Shown: positions 1 through 6,425, counted from the stretch's first letter. The stretch is 8,770 nucleotides of DNA from Gammaproteobacteria bacterium (GCA_030621975.1 JAUXGQ010000038.1:1-8770); one strand, 5' to 3'. A program made the numbers and translations. Notes: generated from the letters alone by a model not told the origin.

Positions 1-50
1 ACCCGTCACAAGGACTCTGAAGATCGAAATCCAGACTGATACCCGCCCTG

Positions 51-896
51 CTACCGCAGGGGTTCTAGCGCCTTTTTCAGATCATAAAGGGTGCGATGCA
101 CGCCATGACAGCGGGCGCAGATGACGACAGCGGCCGTGCCCAGGTTGCGTCCCACCGCCTTGATGTCGTCGGCCTGGATACTGCCGGCCAATGCGTCCAG
201 GATTTTTCCGGTATACGTCCCCAATATACGTTCCCTGGCCTGCGCCTGTTCGTGACATCGGGAGCAGCTTTCGCCCAGATCGCCCAGTCGTTCCCGCAGC
301 GAAGACAGGGCATCCAGCGCGACCTGTTTGCGTTCGTCTTCGGCAGCGATCTTGATGCGATTGACCAGCATCGAAAGTCCGCGCATGGTCTCCCGGTAGG
401 CATGTTCTTTACCGGTATCACTGAGCCTCACCTTTGCCTTTGCAAAGTCGGGCGTCCGATACAAGGCCGCCGTTACCGCCCGGTATTCCCGGTGGCAGGC
501 CTTACAGCTCCGCTTCAGCTTTCGCACCGCCCTCTTCGCCTGCGCAAAATCCCCGTTGCCGGCAGCATCCTCCAGACGCGCGGCCCATTGAGGCTCAAGT
601 TCTTCCTCCCATTCAGGAACCATTTCCCCAATTTTTCGATAATGGGTGACCAGGCGAAGGGCCCACTTTTTCATCCGCGGTCTATCTTGCAGGTCTGCGT
701 ACTCCATGACGGCCTGCAGTTCCCGCCGCAACTTGAACATGTTGTGGAGCCACACCTGCCGTTTATTGGCCGGCTTGTACCACTGGGTCAGAGAAGACGG
801 CGGAAGCATCAAGACCTTTTCTTCTTGCGCCCAGGTACTACCATTCGCGACCAGAAACGAAACCAGAACAACGAATATCACGGATGAACGACGCAT
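51..896 (-). CDS. Periplasmic three-heme cytochrome c, c'-like helical
   Basis: The 281-residue protein starts with a signal peptide (charged MRRSS, hydrophobic stretch to about residue 19, likely cleavage near residues 23-24), so it should be periplasmic. Three CXXCH heme-attachment motifs are visible: CKACH (131-135), CSRCH (211-215) and CARCH (260-264). The rest is almost entirely charged amphipathic helix. Residues 35-140 look like a four-helix unit with its heme motif in the last helix, as in class II (c'-type) cytochromes; 160-215 and 220-264 look like two shorter helical hairpins, each ending in CXXCH. Its ATG overlaps the TGA of the upstream SCO gene by one base (TGATG), which suggests translational coupling. 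It is last in the ctaA-hemerythrin-SCO operon. Likely role: electron transfer to the nearby CuA enzyme, or ligand (NO) binding if a heme is five-coordinate; both are inference. I do not recognise a named family. Confidence 0.85.
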   Translation of the reverse strand: MRRSSVIFVVLVSFLVANGSTWAQEEKVLMLPPSSLTQWYKPANKRQVWLHNMFKLRRELQAVMEYADLQDRPRMKKWALRLVTHYRKIGEMVPEWEEELEPQWAARLEDAAGNGDFAQAKRAVRKLKRSCKACHREYRAVTAALYRTPDFAKAKVRLSDTGKEHAYRETMRGLSMLVNRIKIAAEDERKQVALDALSSLRERLGDLGESCSRCHEQAQARERILGTYTGKILDALAGSIQADDIKAVGRNLGTAAVVICARCHGVHRTLYDLKKALEPLR

Positions 897-1534
897 CAGT
901 CGAGGGCGCGTATCTGTCGGTATTGGTCCGCGACGGTCGCCGGATCATGAGGCGGGGAAAACCCGGCGAGAAGCCTCATTTCCGGATCCACCAGAAAAAT
1001 GGAGCTCGTGTGGCTGATCAGGTACTCGCCGGGGGCCCTTTCGGGTTCCTTGATATAGCCGGCGCCGAATTGCCGGGCGAATCCGTTGATTTCCTGTTCT
1101 GACCCGCTAACGCCCAGGAACCCCTCGCCAAAAAATTCCATGTAATTTACGAGCACCTCGGGCGTGTCACGCTGGGGGTCTACCGAGACGAAGATCACCT
1201 TTGCGTCTGGCGCCGCGTCGGGATCCCTCTGTAGTTCGTTGAGCACTGCGGTCAATACCGACAGGGTCATCGGGCAGATATCCGGACAATAGGTATAGCC
1301 AAAAAAAACAAAGCTCCACTGGCCCTCGAAGTCCTGCCGTGTAAAGGATTGATTGTGTTGATCCACAAGGGTGAAGGGTCGCAGCAATCTCGGTTCCGGA
1401 CGCAGGACGGCGGCAAGCTCAGGAGGGATAGTCTTCTGCGATGGCATCAACAGGACATAGGCCAAGCCGAGGATTCCAACCCACAACGCAAAGATCGCAA
1501 TGGTCCCGTAGGGAACGGTTTTCTTTTCAGGCAT
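896..1534 (-). CDS. SCO1/SenC-family copper chaperone, N-terminally anchored
   Basis: SCO proteins deliver copper, and disulfide-reducing power, to the CuA site of heme-copper oxidases in the periplasm. This 212-residue protein has one N-terminal membrane helix (about 11-30) followed by a thioredoxin-like domain. The copper-binding CXXXC is in GYTYCPDICP (C83, C87), and the distal histidine ligand is H175 in the ISHTSS stretch. The VSVDPQRDTPE segment (117-126) is typical of the family, and the length is normal. It lies 25 nt downstream of the hemerythrin gene and overlaps the cytochrome c gene by one base. The start is placed just before the basic MPEKK end ahead of the membrane helix; the ribosome-binding site is weak. 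The window contains a second, different SCO gene at 7507-8424, so the two may serve different steps or partners. Confidence 0.93.
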   Translation of the reverse strand: MPEKKTVPYGTIAIFALWVGILGLAYVLLMPSQKTIPPELAAVLRPEPRLLRPFTLVDQHNQSFTRQDFEGQWSFVFFGYTYCPDICPMTLSVLTAVLNELQRDPDAAPDAKVIFVSVDPQRDTPEVLVNYMEFFGEGFLGVSGSEQEINGFARQFGAGYIKEPERAPGEYLISHTSSIFLVDPEMRLLAGFSPPHDPATVADQYRQIRALD

Positions 1535-1559
1535 TTTCCAAGACCAACCGGAGTATCCG

Positions 1560-2012
1560 TTACTTAACGCCTTTTTCCAGAAAAAACTCCCGATACTTGT
1601 AGTCTTCCACGTTAATATGGTTGTAGAGCCAGTTCCACAACATGGTGCTCAATTTACTTTTGAAGCGGATATTCCTGTTGTTGATCTGCGACTGTATGTT
1701 CGCCAGTTCCTTGATAAATTTCTCGTGCAGGGTCTTGTGCCTTGCGTAGTCGGGATATCCGTATTCCACCATCAAGTCTTCTTCCTCGCGAAAATGGACG
1801 GCCACAACGCGCGAGATACGGCTTAACAGGGCGTCGATATGTCGCCAATCCTCTTTGTCCGGTTCTTTCTCGGAGAGATTTTCCACCATCTCGTGGAACT
1901 CTACGGCATAGCTGGCCAGGCGCAGGTGTTGTTTGTTGCATGCATTCACCCCCACATCCGCTACCAAGCAATTTCCAATCTCCCGGGGACCAGCGCTCTT
2001 GAAACTGAGCAT
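1560..2012 (-). CDS. Bacteriohemerythrin, di-iron O2/NO-binding protein
   Basis: A single-domain hemerythrin of 150 residues without signal peptide or membrane helix, so cytoplasmic. All seven expected di-iron ligands can be placed: H29 (NKQH), H73 and E77 (HFREEE), H92 and H96 (HKTLH), H132 and D137 (HINVED). The family binds O2 reversibly and in some members also binds NO. The start is supported by AGGAG (minus strand, 2021-2025) eight bases before ATG. It lies between ctaA and the SCO gene in the same operon with gaps of 15 and 25 nt. That places an O2/NO-binding protein inside a heme-copper enzyme maturation operon; storage, scavenging or delivery of the gas, or iron sensing, are possible roles, all inferred. 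The N-terminal 25 residues lack the usual W-x-x-x-x-S-V-G pattern of this family. Confidence 0.92.
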   Translation of the reverse strand: MLSFKSAGPREIGNCLVADVGVNACNKQHLRLASYAVEFHEMVENLSEKEPDKEDWRHIDALLSRISRVVAVHFREEEDLMVEYGYPDYARHKTLHEKFIKELANIQSQINNRNIRFKSKLSTMLWNWLYNHINVEDYKYREFFLEKGVK

Positions 2013-2027
2013 TTTCTTAACTCCTGC

Positions 2028-3074
2028 CTAAAGGGCGTTGTATTTACTGTTCATCAATTGGTGAGTTAAAAACAACGCAATGGTAAACAACACCATGGCG
2101 CCCCCCTGGTGACCGGCGGCCAGAGCAACCGGCACATGGAGCAACAGGGTGGAGATACCCAGTGCGAGTTGGATTATCAGCATGAGGACAAGTATGTAAA
2201 ACCCCGATCGAACCCTGGACGGCAATTCAACCCGGGTGGCGGCAAACCAGTAAACTGGAATGATCAGGAACAGCAGGGTGGCCAGCAGGCGGTGGTCGAA
2301 CTGCACGGTCGTGACGTTCTCGAACAGATTCTTCCATTGGGGTTCCAGGGTTGACATGCCCTCAGGGATCCACTGGCCATTCATCAGAGGAAAGGTATTG
2401 TAAGCGAGCCCCGCCTTGAGTCCGGCCACGAACCCGCCTGAAAGCACGGTGATGAAAATCAGACCCGTGACCAGGTAGGAAAACCCCCTGAGCCCCGGAC
2501 CAACCCTGTTCGCATACCCACCAGCCTCAGGCAACAGCAGGTCCAAAGCAACCCAGAACAGGTAGGCATAGATCAGGAAAGCCAGGCCCAAATGGGCTGT
2601 CAGCCGATACTGGCTGACGTGGGGCGCATGTACCAGACCGCTCTTCACCATGTACCAACCCAACAACCCCTGCAACCCTCCGAGGATAAACATCGTCACC
2701 AGTTTTGGCACCAGCGGCCTGTCTATGCGCTTCCGAACAATGAAGTAGATCAGAGGCAGCAAAAAGATGATGCCGATCAGGCGCCCCAGAAGTCGATGGG
2801 TGTATTCGAACCAGAATATGGGCTTGAAGGCTTCCAAGTCCATGTCGTAGTTCGTCAGTTTGAATTCGGGATACTGCTGATACAGACGAAATACCTCTTC
2901 CCAGTCAGCCTGAGTCAAGGGAGGCAGGACCCCCAGGAGCGGCTCCCACTGGACCATGGAGAGTCCCGACCCGGTCAAGCGGGTGACGCCGCCAAGCATC
3001 ACCATACCGAATACAGCTGCGCAACAGATCAAAAGCCAAATGCCGATGGACCGTTGATGATTGGTTCCAGCCAT
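2028..3074 (-). CDS. ctaA: Heme A synthase (CtaA/COX15 family)
   Basis: Oxidises the C8 methyl of heme O to the formyl group of heme A in the inner membrane. The 348-residue protein is strongly hydrophobic with about eight membrane helices. Family hallmarks: GGVTRLTGSGLSMVQWEPL (28-46) in the first periplasmic loop, and four conserved helix histidines, H93 (FEYTHRLLGR), H161 (LTAHLGLAF), H261 (FDHRLLATLLF) and H322 (GHQGGA). Two are expected to bind heme b and two the substrate heme. The length and extended loop resemble the proteobacterial/mitochondrial COX15 type. The start ATG follows a modest AAGGGT site and gives a standard N-terminus. It is the first gene of the minus-strand operon, behind the promoter at 3137-3165. 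With ctaB at 6519 it completes heme B to O to A conversion, so the neighbouring enzyme probably carries heme A or a derivative. Confidence 0.96.
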   Translation of the reverse strand: MAGTNHQRSIGIWLLICCAAVFGMVMLGGVTRLTGSGLSMVQWEPLLGVLPPLTQADWEEVFRLYQQYPEFKLTNYDMDLEAFKPIFWFEYTHRLLGRLIGIIFLLPLIYFIVRKRIDRPLVPKLVTMFILGGLQGLLGWYMVKSGLVHAPHVSQYRLTAHLGLAFLIYAYLFWVALDLLLPEAGGYANRVGPGLRGFSYLVTGLIFITVLSGGFVAGLKAGLAYNTFPLMNGQWIPEGMSTLEPQWKNLFENVTTVQFDHRLLATLLFLIIPVYWFAATRVELPSRVRSGFYILVLMLIIQLALGISTLLLHVPVALAAGHQGGAMVLFTIALFLTHQLMNSKYNAL

Positions 3075-3136
3075 TTCTGACCCTTAAAAAACCTTCCCAC
3101 GGCACCTGACTCACTCATGCGCGTGGAAATCGATGC

Positions 3137-3165
3137 ATAGTATCCACAGGGATAATCCAGTGCAA
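3137..3165 (-). promoter_or_regulatory. Sigma70-like promoter for the ctaA operon
   Basis: On the minus strand TTGCAC (3160-3165) is followed after exactly 17 nt by TACTAT (3137-3142). Transcription would start near 3130, leaving a leader of about 55 nt before the ctaA ATG. The match to the consensus is good but not perfect. No FNR-type box lies close to it, so this operon may not share the anaerobic control seen on the other side of the intergenic region. Confidence 0.5.
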
Positions 3166-3180
3166 GTCGGCACCGCTCAC

Positions 3181-3197
3181 GGTTGCTGGATGCAACC
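3181..3197. repeat. Small inverted repeat upstream of ctaA promoter
   Basis: GGTTGC, a five-base spacer, then GCAACC form a perfect 6-bp dyad. It is centred about 59 bp upstream of the predicted ctaA start, where an activator could bind. Six-base arms also arise by chance, so function is unproven. Confidence 0.25.
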
Positions 3198-3243
3198 CAT
3201 CGGAGTAGCATCCGCACAACCTGCCGCACCCTTTTGCCAGCTA

Positions 3244-3409
3244 TAGGAGCCTGTCGGACTTAGGGGTTCGTAGCGAGGGAAAGCGGGATCGAGTCAGATT
3301 TTTCGATCGATTGAGGAGAATAGCCGGCTCTATTTGACGAAATCGATCGGAAAATCTGGCCGATAGCCGCTTTTCCGCAGTAGGACACCCTAAGTCCGAC
3401 AGGCTCCTA
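3244..3409. mobile_element. MITE-like 166-bp palindromic element
   Basis: A non-coding element bounded by perfect 22-bp terminal inverted repeats (3244-3265 and 3388-3409; outer ends TAGGAGCCTGTCGG and its complement). Inside, the arms continue to pair imperfectly: CAGATTTTTCGATCGATT on the left matches the complement of AATCGATCGGAAAATCTG on the right at 17 of 18 positions, and the centre is the palindrome AGCCGGCT (3322-3329). The whole element could thus fold into one long hairpin. The outermost TA at each end could be a TA target duplication, as in Tc1/IS630-type transposition, but it cannot be told apart from the inverted repeat itself. No transposase is encoded, so it would be moved in trans. 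It separates the ctaA promoter from the FNR-type promoters, and as RNA it could act as an insulating hairpin. Confidence 0.7.
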
Positions 3410-3427
3410 GGGAATACCCGAACGGCA

Positions 3428-3458
3428 TTTTGGCAAATAACTCAGATAGTTGCCACAA
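3428..3458. promoter_or_regulatory. Unassigned inverted repeat, possible operator
   Basis: TTTTGGCAA (3428-3436) and TTGCCACAA (3450-3458) are inverted repeats with one mismatch, separated by 13 nt; the core TGGCAA/TTGCCA pair is perfect. The centre (3443) is about 55 bp upstream of the FNR-type box at 3492 and about 97 bp upstream of the predicted start, a plausible place for a second regulator. It does not match an FNR or CRP consensus, and I cannot name the protein. Confidence 0.35.
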
Positions 3459-3491
3459 GGATTCGGAAAATTTCACAGACCTTCGCAGTTA

Positions 3492-3532
3492 TTGATTTAG
3501 ATCAAGGCTTGGAATGAACAATAACCTATATT
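3492..3532 (+). promoter_or_regulatory. FNR/DNR-type class II promoter P1
   Basis: TTGATTTAGATCAA (3492-3505) is a perfect match to the FNR/ANR/DNR operator TTGAT-N4-ATCAA. TATATT (3527-3532) is a good -10 hexamer that puts the start near 3540, so the operator centre (3498.5) falls at about -41.5, the standard class II position. There is no -35 hexamer, as expected when the activator replaces that contact. The reading is that the downstream operon is activated by an oxygen-sensing (FNR/ANR) or NO-sensing (DNR) protein; the two share an operator and cannot be separated by sequence. The leader to the first gene would be about 370 nt. Confidence 0.8.
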
Positions 3533-3539
3533 AGGCTAG

Positions 3540-3908
3540 GGTTGATTGTTAATATTAAGTATTACACATAACAATAATACAACTGTTGCACCTACCGGGT
3601 TGTGCGTAGCGTCGGCGGTTAATGCCCCTTGATACTCGGGCAGTCGATACAAAACACCGGGCGAAAAGCCACCCTGTTTCGAAATTGACTCAGATCAAGG
3701 TCGTCGGATCAAAGGAACCTAATATGGCACTTGTGGATGACCGCTATGTTGGCATTTGCGCAGGGTCGAACCCTGTATTCGACAAAGGGAAACGGGTCGC
3801 GAACAAAACAGCGCCGCCTTCGCTTCCAGGGATGAGGGCTCCCAGTGTGAGGGTGCGGCGGAAATTTTCTCAACGAATCCTACAGACACGAAAAGGAGCG
3901 AGTTCCCT
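3540..3908 (+). other. Long untranslated leader of the heme-copper operon
   Basis: No credible gene is present in this stretch. It begins AT-rich (about 3540-3590, with ATTGTTA at 3545-3551 and TAACAAT at 3569-3575 as inverted repeats), contains the second FNR-type promoter, and later carries the small perfect hairpin CAGGGT-CGA-ACCCTG (3761-3775). An open frame continuous with the 56-residue gene starts at 3756, but its extra residues look non-coding and the ribosome-binding site belongs to 3909. No known riboswitch is recognised. Confidence 0.4.
3685..3725 (+). promoter_or_regulatory. FNR/DNR-type class II promoter P2
   Basis: TTGACTCAGATCAA (3685-3698) matches TTGAT-N4-ATCAA with one T-to-C change. 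TAATAT (3720-3725) is a near-consensus -10 element giving a start near 3733, so the operator centre (3691.5) again lies at about -41.5. The boxes in P1 and P2 are nearly identical, including the GG that follows (TTGAYTYAGATCAAGG). P2 is the promoter nearest the first structural gene, with a leader of about 176 nt. Confidence 0.75.
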
Positions 3909-4079
3909 ATGACCGACACACCCACCAATCCCAACGAGGAGCGCAAAGAACGCATCCCGGCGCTGCAGGCTCTGATAGATAATCCGTTCCTGTTGCTCTT
4001 CATCGGCGTCGCGATGCCCACGGTTTTCTATATCGTCTGGGGCATTATGGAGATCGTCACCATACCTGTCGCTCCGTAA
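3909..4079 (+). CDS. Small single-helix membrane protein, subunit IIa-like
   Basis: A 56-residue protein with a polar, charged N-terminus (MTDTPTNPNEERKERIP) and one membrane helix at about residues 27-50, ending shortly afterwards. AGGAG (3894-3898) lies ten bases before the ATG, which fixes this start rather than the upstream in-frame ATG at 3756. It is the first gene of the operon, 28 nt before the CuA subunit. Thermus ba3 oxidase has a one-helix accessory subunit of similar nature (IIa/CbaD, about 34 residues) encoded beside subunits I and II. By position and topology this is probably an equivalent small subunit or assembly peptide; I see no sequence motif that proves it. Confidence 0.75.
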   Translation: MTDTPTNPNEERKERIPALQALIDNPFLLLFIGVAMPTVFYIVWGIMEIVTIPVAP

Positions 4080-4107
4080 CCAAACCCTGAGGGAGGGAGA
4101 CTAAGCT

Positions 4108-4644
4108 ATGACTTCATTGATGCCGCCTGCCGAACGTATCTGGTGGAACGTACCCATTGGTCGCGAGGAGATCGTCTGGATCGGCCTGGCGCTGGTCTGG
4201 TGCCTGATCTTGTTTTTCATGATGCCCTACTGGCATATCTACGGGAAACAAAACCTCTCCAACGAGGCTTATCAGACCACGCCCGCAAAATTCGGCGAAA
4301 AGGTTCAGGCCGGAATCGACCAATATACGGTCAGGGAAGAAGTGGGGATACCCGTGGTTCATCCCCCCGCGGGCAGTGATGTCTATATGTTGGGACGACT
4401 CTGGCAGTGGTGGCCCATCCTGGAACTGGAGAAGGACAAGACCTACCGGCTGCATCTTTCCTCCATGGACTGGCAACACGGCTTTTCCCTCCAGCCCGTC
4501 AACATCAACCTGCAGGTGCTCCCGGGGTATGAAATGGTCCTCTCCATCACCCCCGATCAGGCGGGCGAGTACGCGGTGGTCTGCAACGAGTATTGCGGTA
4601 TCGGCCACCACACCATGTTGGGCAAGATCTACGTGAAGGAGTAA
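4108..4644 (+). CDS. CuA-containing subunit II, B-family (ba3-like) type
   Basis: Accepts electrons from a periplasmic cytochrome c or cupredoxin at a dinuclear CuA centre and passes them to subunit I. The 178-residue protein has one membrane helix (about 22-42) and a periplasmic cupredoxin domain. All CuA ligands are present: H124 (DWQHGFSLQ), then C159, C163, H167 and M170 in CNEYCGIGHHTM, with E161 giving the backbone ligand. One helix and a short chain, similar to the Thermus ba3 subunit (about 168 residues), indicate the B-family type rather than the two-helix A-family. A strong purine-rich site (GGGAGGGAGA, 4091-4100) precedes the start. It lies seven nt before subunit I. An intact CuA means electrons come from a soluble donor, unlike qNOR, which uses quinol, or cNOR, whose small subunit is a cytochrome c. 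It resembles the CuA subunit of sNOR/eNOR-type reductases equally well. Confidence 0.93.
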   Translation: MTSLMPPAERIWWNVPIGREEIVWIGLALVWCLILFFMMPYWHIYGKQNLSNEAYQTTPAKFGEKVQAGIDQYTVREEVGIPVVHPPAGSDVYMLGRLWQWWPILELEKDKTYRLHLSSMDWQHGFSLQPVNINLQVLPGYEMVLSITPDQAGEYAVVCNEYCGIGHHTMLGKIYVKE

Positions 4645-4651
4645 AAGAATC

Positions 4652-6385
4652 ATGGCACAGTTTCGAACCTGTCCCGACACCGGGTTATATTTCCACAAGT
4701 CCGCGGAAAGTTTGATCAAGGTCAACGCGGTCGCCGGCGTCGTCGCGCTGCTGCTCGCCGGCGTCCTGGCCCTCGGGGTGGTCTTGACCCGCTGGCAGGG
4801 GGTCCACTTATTACCCGCCGATCAGTTTTACCTGGCCCTGACCGCCCACGGTCTCAATGCGCTGATCTTCTGGCTCATCTTCTTCGAGATCGCCATCCTG
4901 TATTTTGCTTCGTCGACGCTGCTGCGCTGCCGACTGGCAACACCCGGCTGGGCCTGGCTGGGATTTCTGCTGATGGTGGCCGGCGCGATCATGACCAATG
5001 TGGCCATCTTCCAGGGCAACTCCAGCGTGATGATGACCTCGTACGTCCCCATGCAGGCGGCGCCCCATTTTTATCTGGGACTGATCCTGTTCGCGGTGGG
5101 CGCACTGGTCGGCGTTTTCGTGTTCTTCGGCACGCTGGTGATCGCCAAACAGGAGAACACCTATGAAGGCTCCATACCCCTGGTTACCTTTGGCGCCGTA
5201 ACGGCCGCCATCATCGCCGTGTTCACCATTGCCTGCGGCGCCATCATCCTGATCCCCACGTTCCTGTGGTCCATCGGCTACATCGGCCACATCGACGCGG
5301 CAATGTACCGCGTGATCTGGTGGGGCCTGGGGCATTCCTCGCAACAGATCAACGTCGCCGCCCACGTGTCGGTCTGGTATCTCATCGCCGGCGTAATTTT
5401 CGGCGCCCGTCCCATGTCCGAGAAGGTCAGCCGCGGCGCGTTCCTGCTCTACATCCTGTTCCTGCAGCTCGCCTCCGCCCACCATATCCTGGTAGACCCG
5501 GGTATCAGCTCCGAATGGAAGGTGTTCAACACCAGTTACGCCATGTACCTGGCGGTACTGGCGAGCATGATCCACGGACTCACGGTGCCTGGCTCCATCG
5601 AGGTGGCACAGCGCGAGAAAGGTTTTACCAAAGGCCTGTTCGAGTGGCTGCGCAAGGCCCCCTGGGAAAACCCGGTGTTCTCGGGGATGTTCATGTCGCT
5701 GGTTACCTTCGGGTTTATAGGCGGCATCACGGGGGTGGTGATGGGGACCGAGCAGATCAACCTGATCATCCACAACACCATCTATGTCCCCGCCCACTTC
5801 CACGCAACCGTTGTCACGGGAAGCACTCTGGCCTTCATGGCCCTGACCTATCTCCTCATTCCGGTGCTGTTCCGTCGCCAGGTGATCCTTCCGAGCTGGG
5901 CCAAGCTGCAGCCTTACATTTTCACCGGCGGCATGACCATCATGATCCTGTTCATGCTCGGTGCGGGCACCCTGGGCGTCGCGCGACGCCATTGGGACAT
6001 GGATTTCACCGGTGCGTTGCTGAGCTTCGAGTACGCACCCATGGCCTATACCCTGATGGCCATAGGCGCCGCGGGTGGCGTTCTCGGTATCCTTGGGGGC
6101 GCCATGTTTGTGCTCATCACAGTGGGATCGTTGCTGTTCGGCAAAAAGCTGGAGCCCTCGGCCGGGCTCCTGCAGAGCTTCGGAAAACCCCTCGCCGCGT
6201 CGGCTTACTCCAAGGTGCAGCCTGAACGTCTACCCATGCCACCTAAGCTTGCCTGGGAGGAACACGGCTCGGCCGGCTTCGAGGCGCCCGGCACCTTTGT
6301 CCTGGCCATGCTGCTTCTGGTCTCTTTTATCGTGTACTACTTCATCAACTGGAACTACCTGGCCTCGGTCTGGCCACTGGGTTAG
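4652..6385 (+). CDS. Heme-copper oxidoreductase subunit I, Tyr-to-Gln, NOR-like
   Basis: Catalytic membrane subunit, 577 residues, with about 13-14 predicted helices. Read against Thermus ba3 oxidase, all metal histidines are present: H66 and H384 for the low-spin heme, H382 for the active-site heme (PAHFH), and H228, H277, H278 (GHSSQQ, SAHHIL) for CuB. H374 in the IIHNTIYVP stretch matches the usual heme-propionate region. The exception is residue 232: oxygen reductases of the A and B families have a tyrosine four residues after the first CuB histidine (HP-x-x-Y), covalently linked to it, and here the sequence is H228-S-S-Q-Q232. Y243 aligns without gaps with K-channel Y248 of Thermus, while Y244 becomes V239. 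AAGGAG (4636-4641) ten nt upstream supports the start. Loss of the tyrosine is a hallmark of NO reductases within the superfamily, so an sNOR/eNOR-like NO reductase is more likely than a ba3 oxidase. Automated annotation would probably say oxidase subunit I. Confidence 0.95.
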   Translation: MAQFRTCPDTGLYFHKSAESLIKVNAVAGVVALLLAGVLALGVVLTRWQGVHLLPADQFYLALTAHGLNALIFWLIFFEIAILYFASSTLLRCRLATPGWAWLGFLLMVAGAIMTNVAIFQGNSSVMMTSYVPMQAAPHFYLGLILFAVGALVGVFVFFGTLVIAKQENTYEGSIPLVTFGAVTAAIIAVFTIACGAIILIPTFLWSIGYIGHIDAAMYRVIWWGLGHSSQQINVAAHVSVWYLIAGVIFGARPMSEKVSRGAFLLYILFLQLASAHHILVDPGISSEWKVFNTSYAMYLAVLASMIHGLTVPGSIEVAQREKGFTKGLFEWLRKAPWENPVFSGMFMSLVTFGFIGGITGVVMGTEQINLIIHNTIYVPAHFHATVVTGSTLAFMALTYLLIPVLFRRQVILPSWAKLQPYIFTGGMTIMILFMLGAGTLGVARRHWDMDFTGALLSFEYAPMAYTLMAIGAAGGVLGILGGAMFVLITVGSLLFGKKLEPSAGLLQSFGKPLAASAYSKVQPERLPMPPKLAWEEHGSAGFEAPGTFVLAMLLLVSFIVYYFINWNYLASVWPLG

Positions 6386-6396
6386 AATGCCCGCAA

Positions 6397-6425
6397 GGGA
6401 CGGACGGGTTCGACCCGTCCGTCCC
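6397..6425 (+). terminator. Perfect GC-rich hairpin after subunit I, terminator-like
   Basis: A 13-bp perfect stem (GGGACGGACGGGT with its complement) and a TCG loop lie 11 nt past the subunit I stop. No T-run follows directly, so it is not a standard intrinsic terminator. It could partly attenuate transcription into ctaB or protect the 3' end of the structural-gene mRNA, lowering heme O synthase relative to the subunits. This role is inferred. Confidence 0.45.

Noticed and set aside
1..50. Possible terminator or gene end downstream of the three-heme cytochrome gene
   Set aside because: The 50 bases available show no hairpin with a T-run and no recognisable coding sequence.
3761..3775. tRNA T-arm-like sequence around CAGGGTCGAACCCTG
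   Set aside because: No acceptor, D-arm or anticodon arm can be placed around it; it is only a small hairpin.
3622..3912. A 96-residue open frame in the leader
   Set aside because: It runs through an FNR-type promoter and the ribosome-binding region of the 56-residue gene, and its composition looks random.
4712..4725. A DNR-like box TTGATCAAGGTCAA inside subunit I
   Set aside because: It lies in the coding sequence (codons for LIKVN) near the gene start, with no -10 element or gene start at the right distance; coincidence is likely.
4811..5992. A 393-residue open frame on the minus strand
   Set aside because: It is antisense to subunit I, very rich in Gly, His, Asp and Gln with no fold-like pattern, and a codon-bias shadow of the real gene.
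4652..6385. Ordinary ba3-type cytochrome c oxidase as the simple reading of subunits I and II
   Set aside because: Kept as the alternative, but not preferred because the cross-linked Tyr is replaced by Gln and the promoters are FNR/DNR-type.
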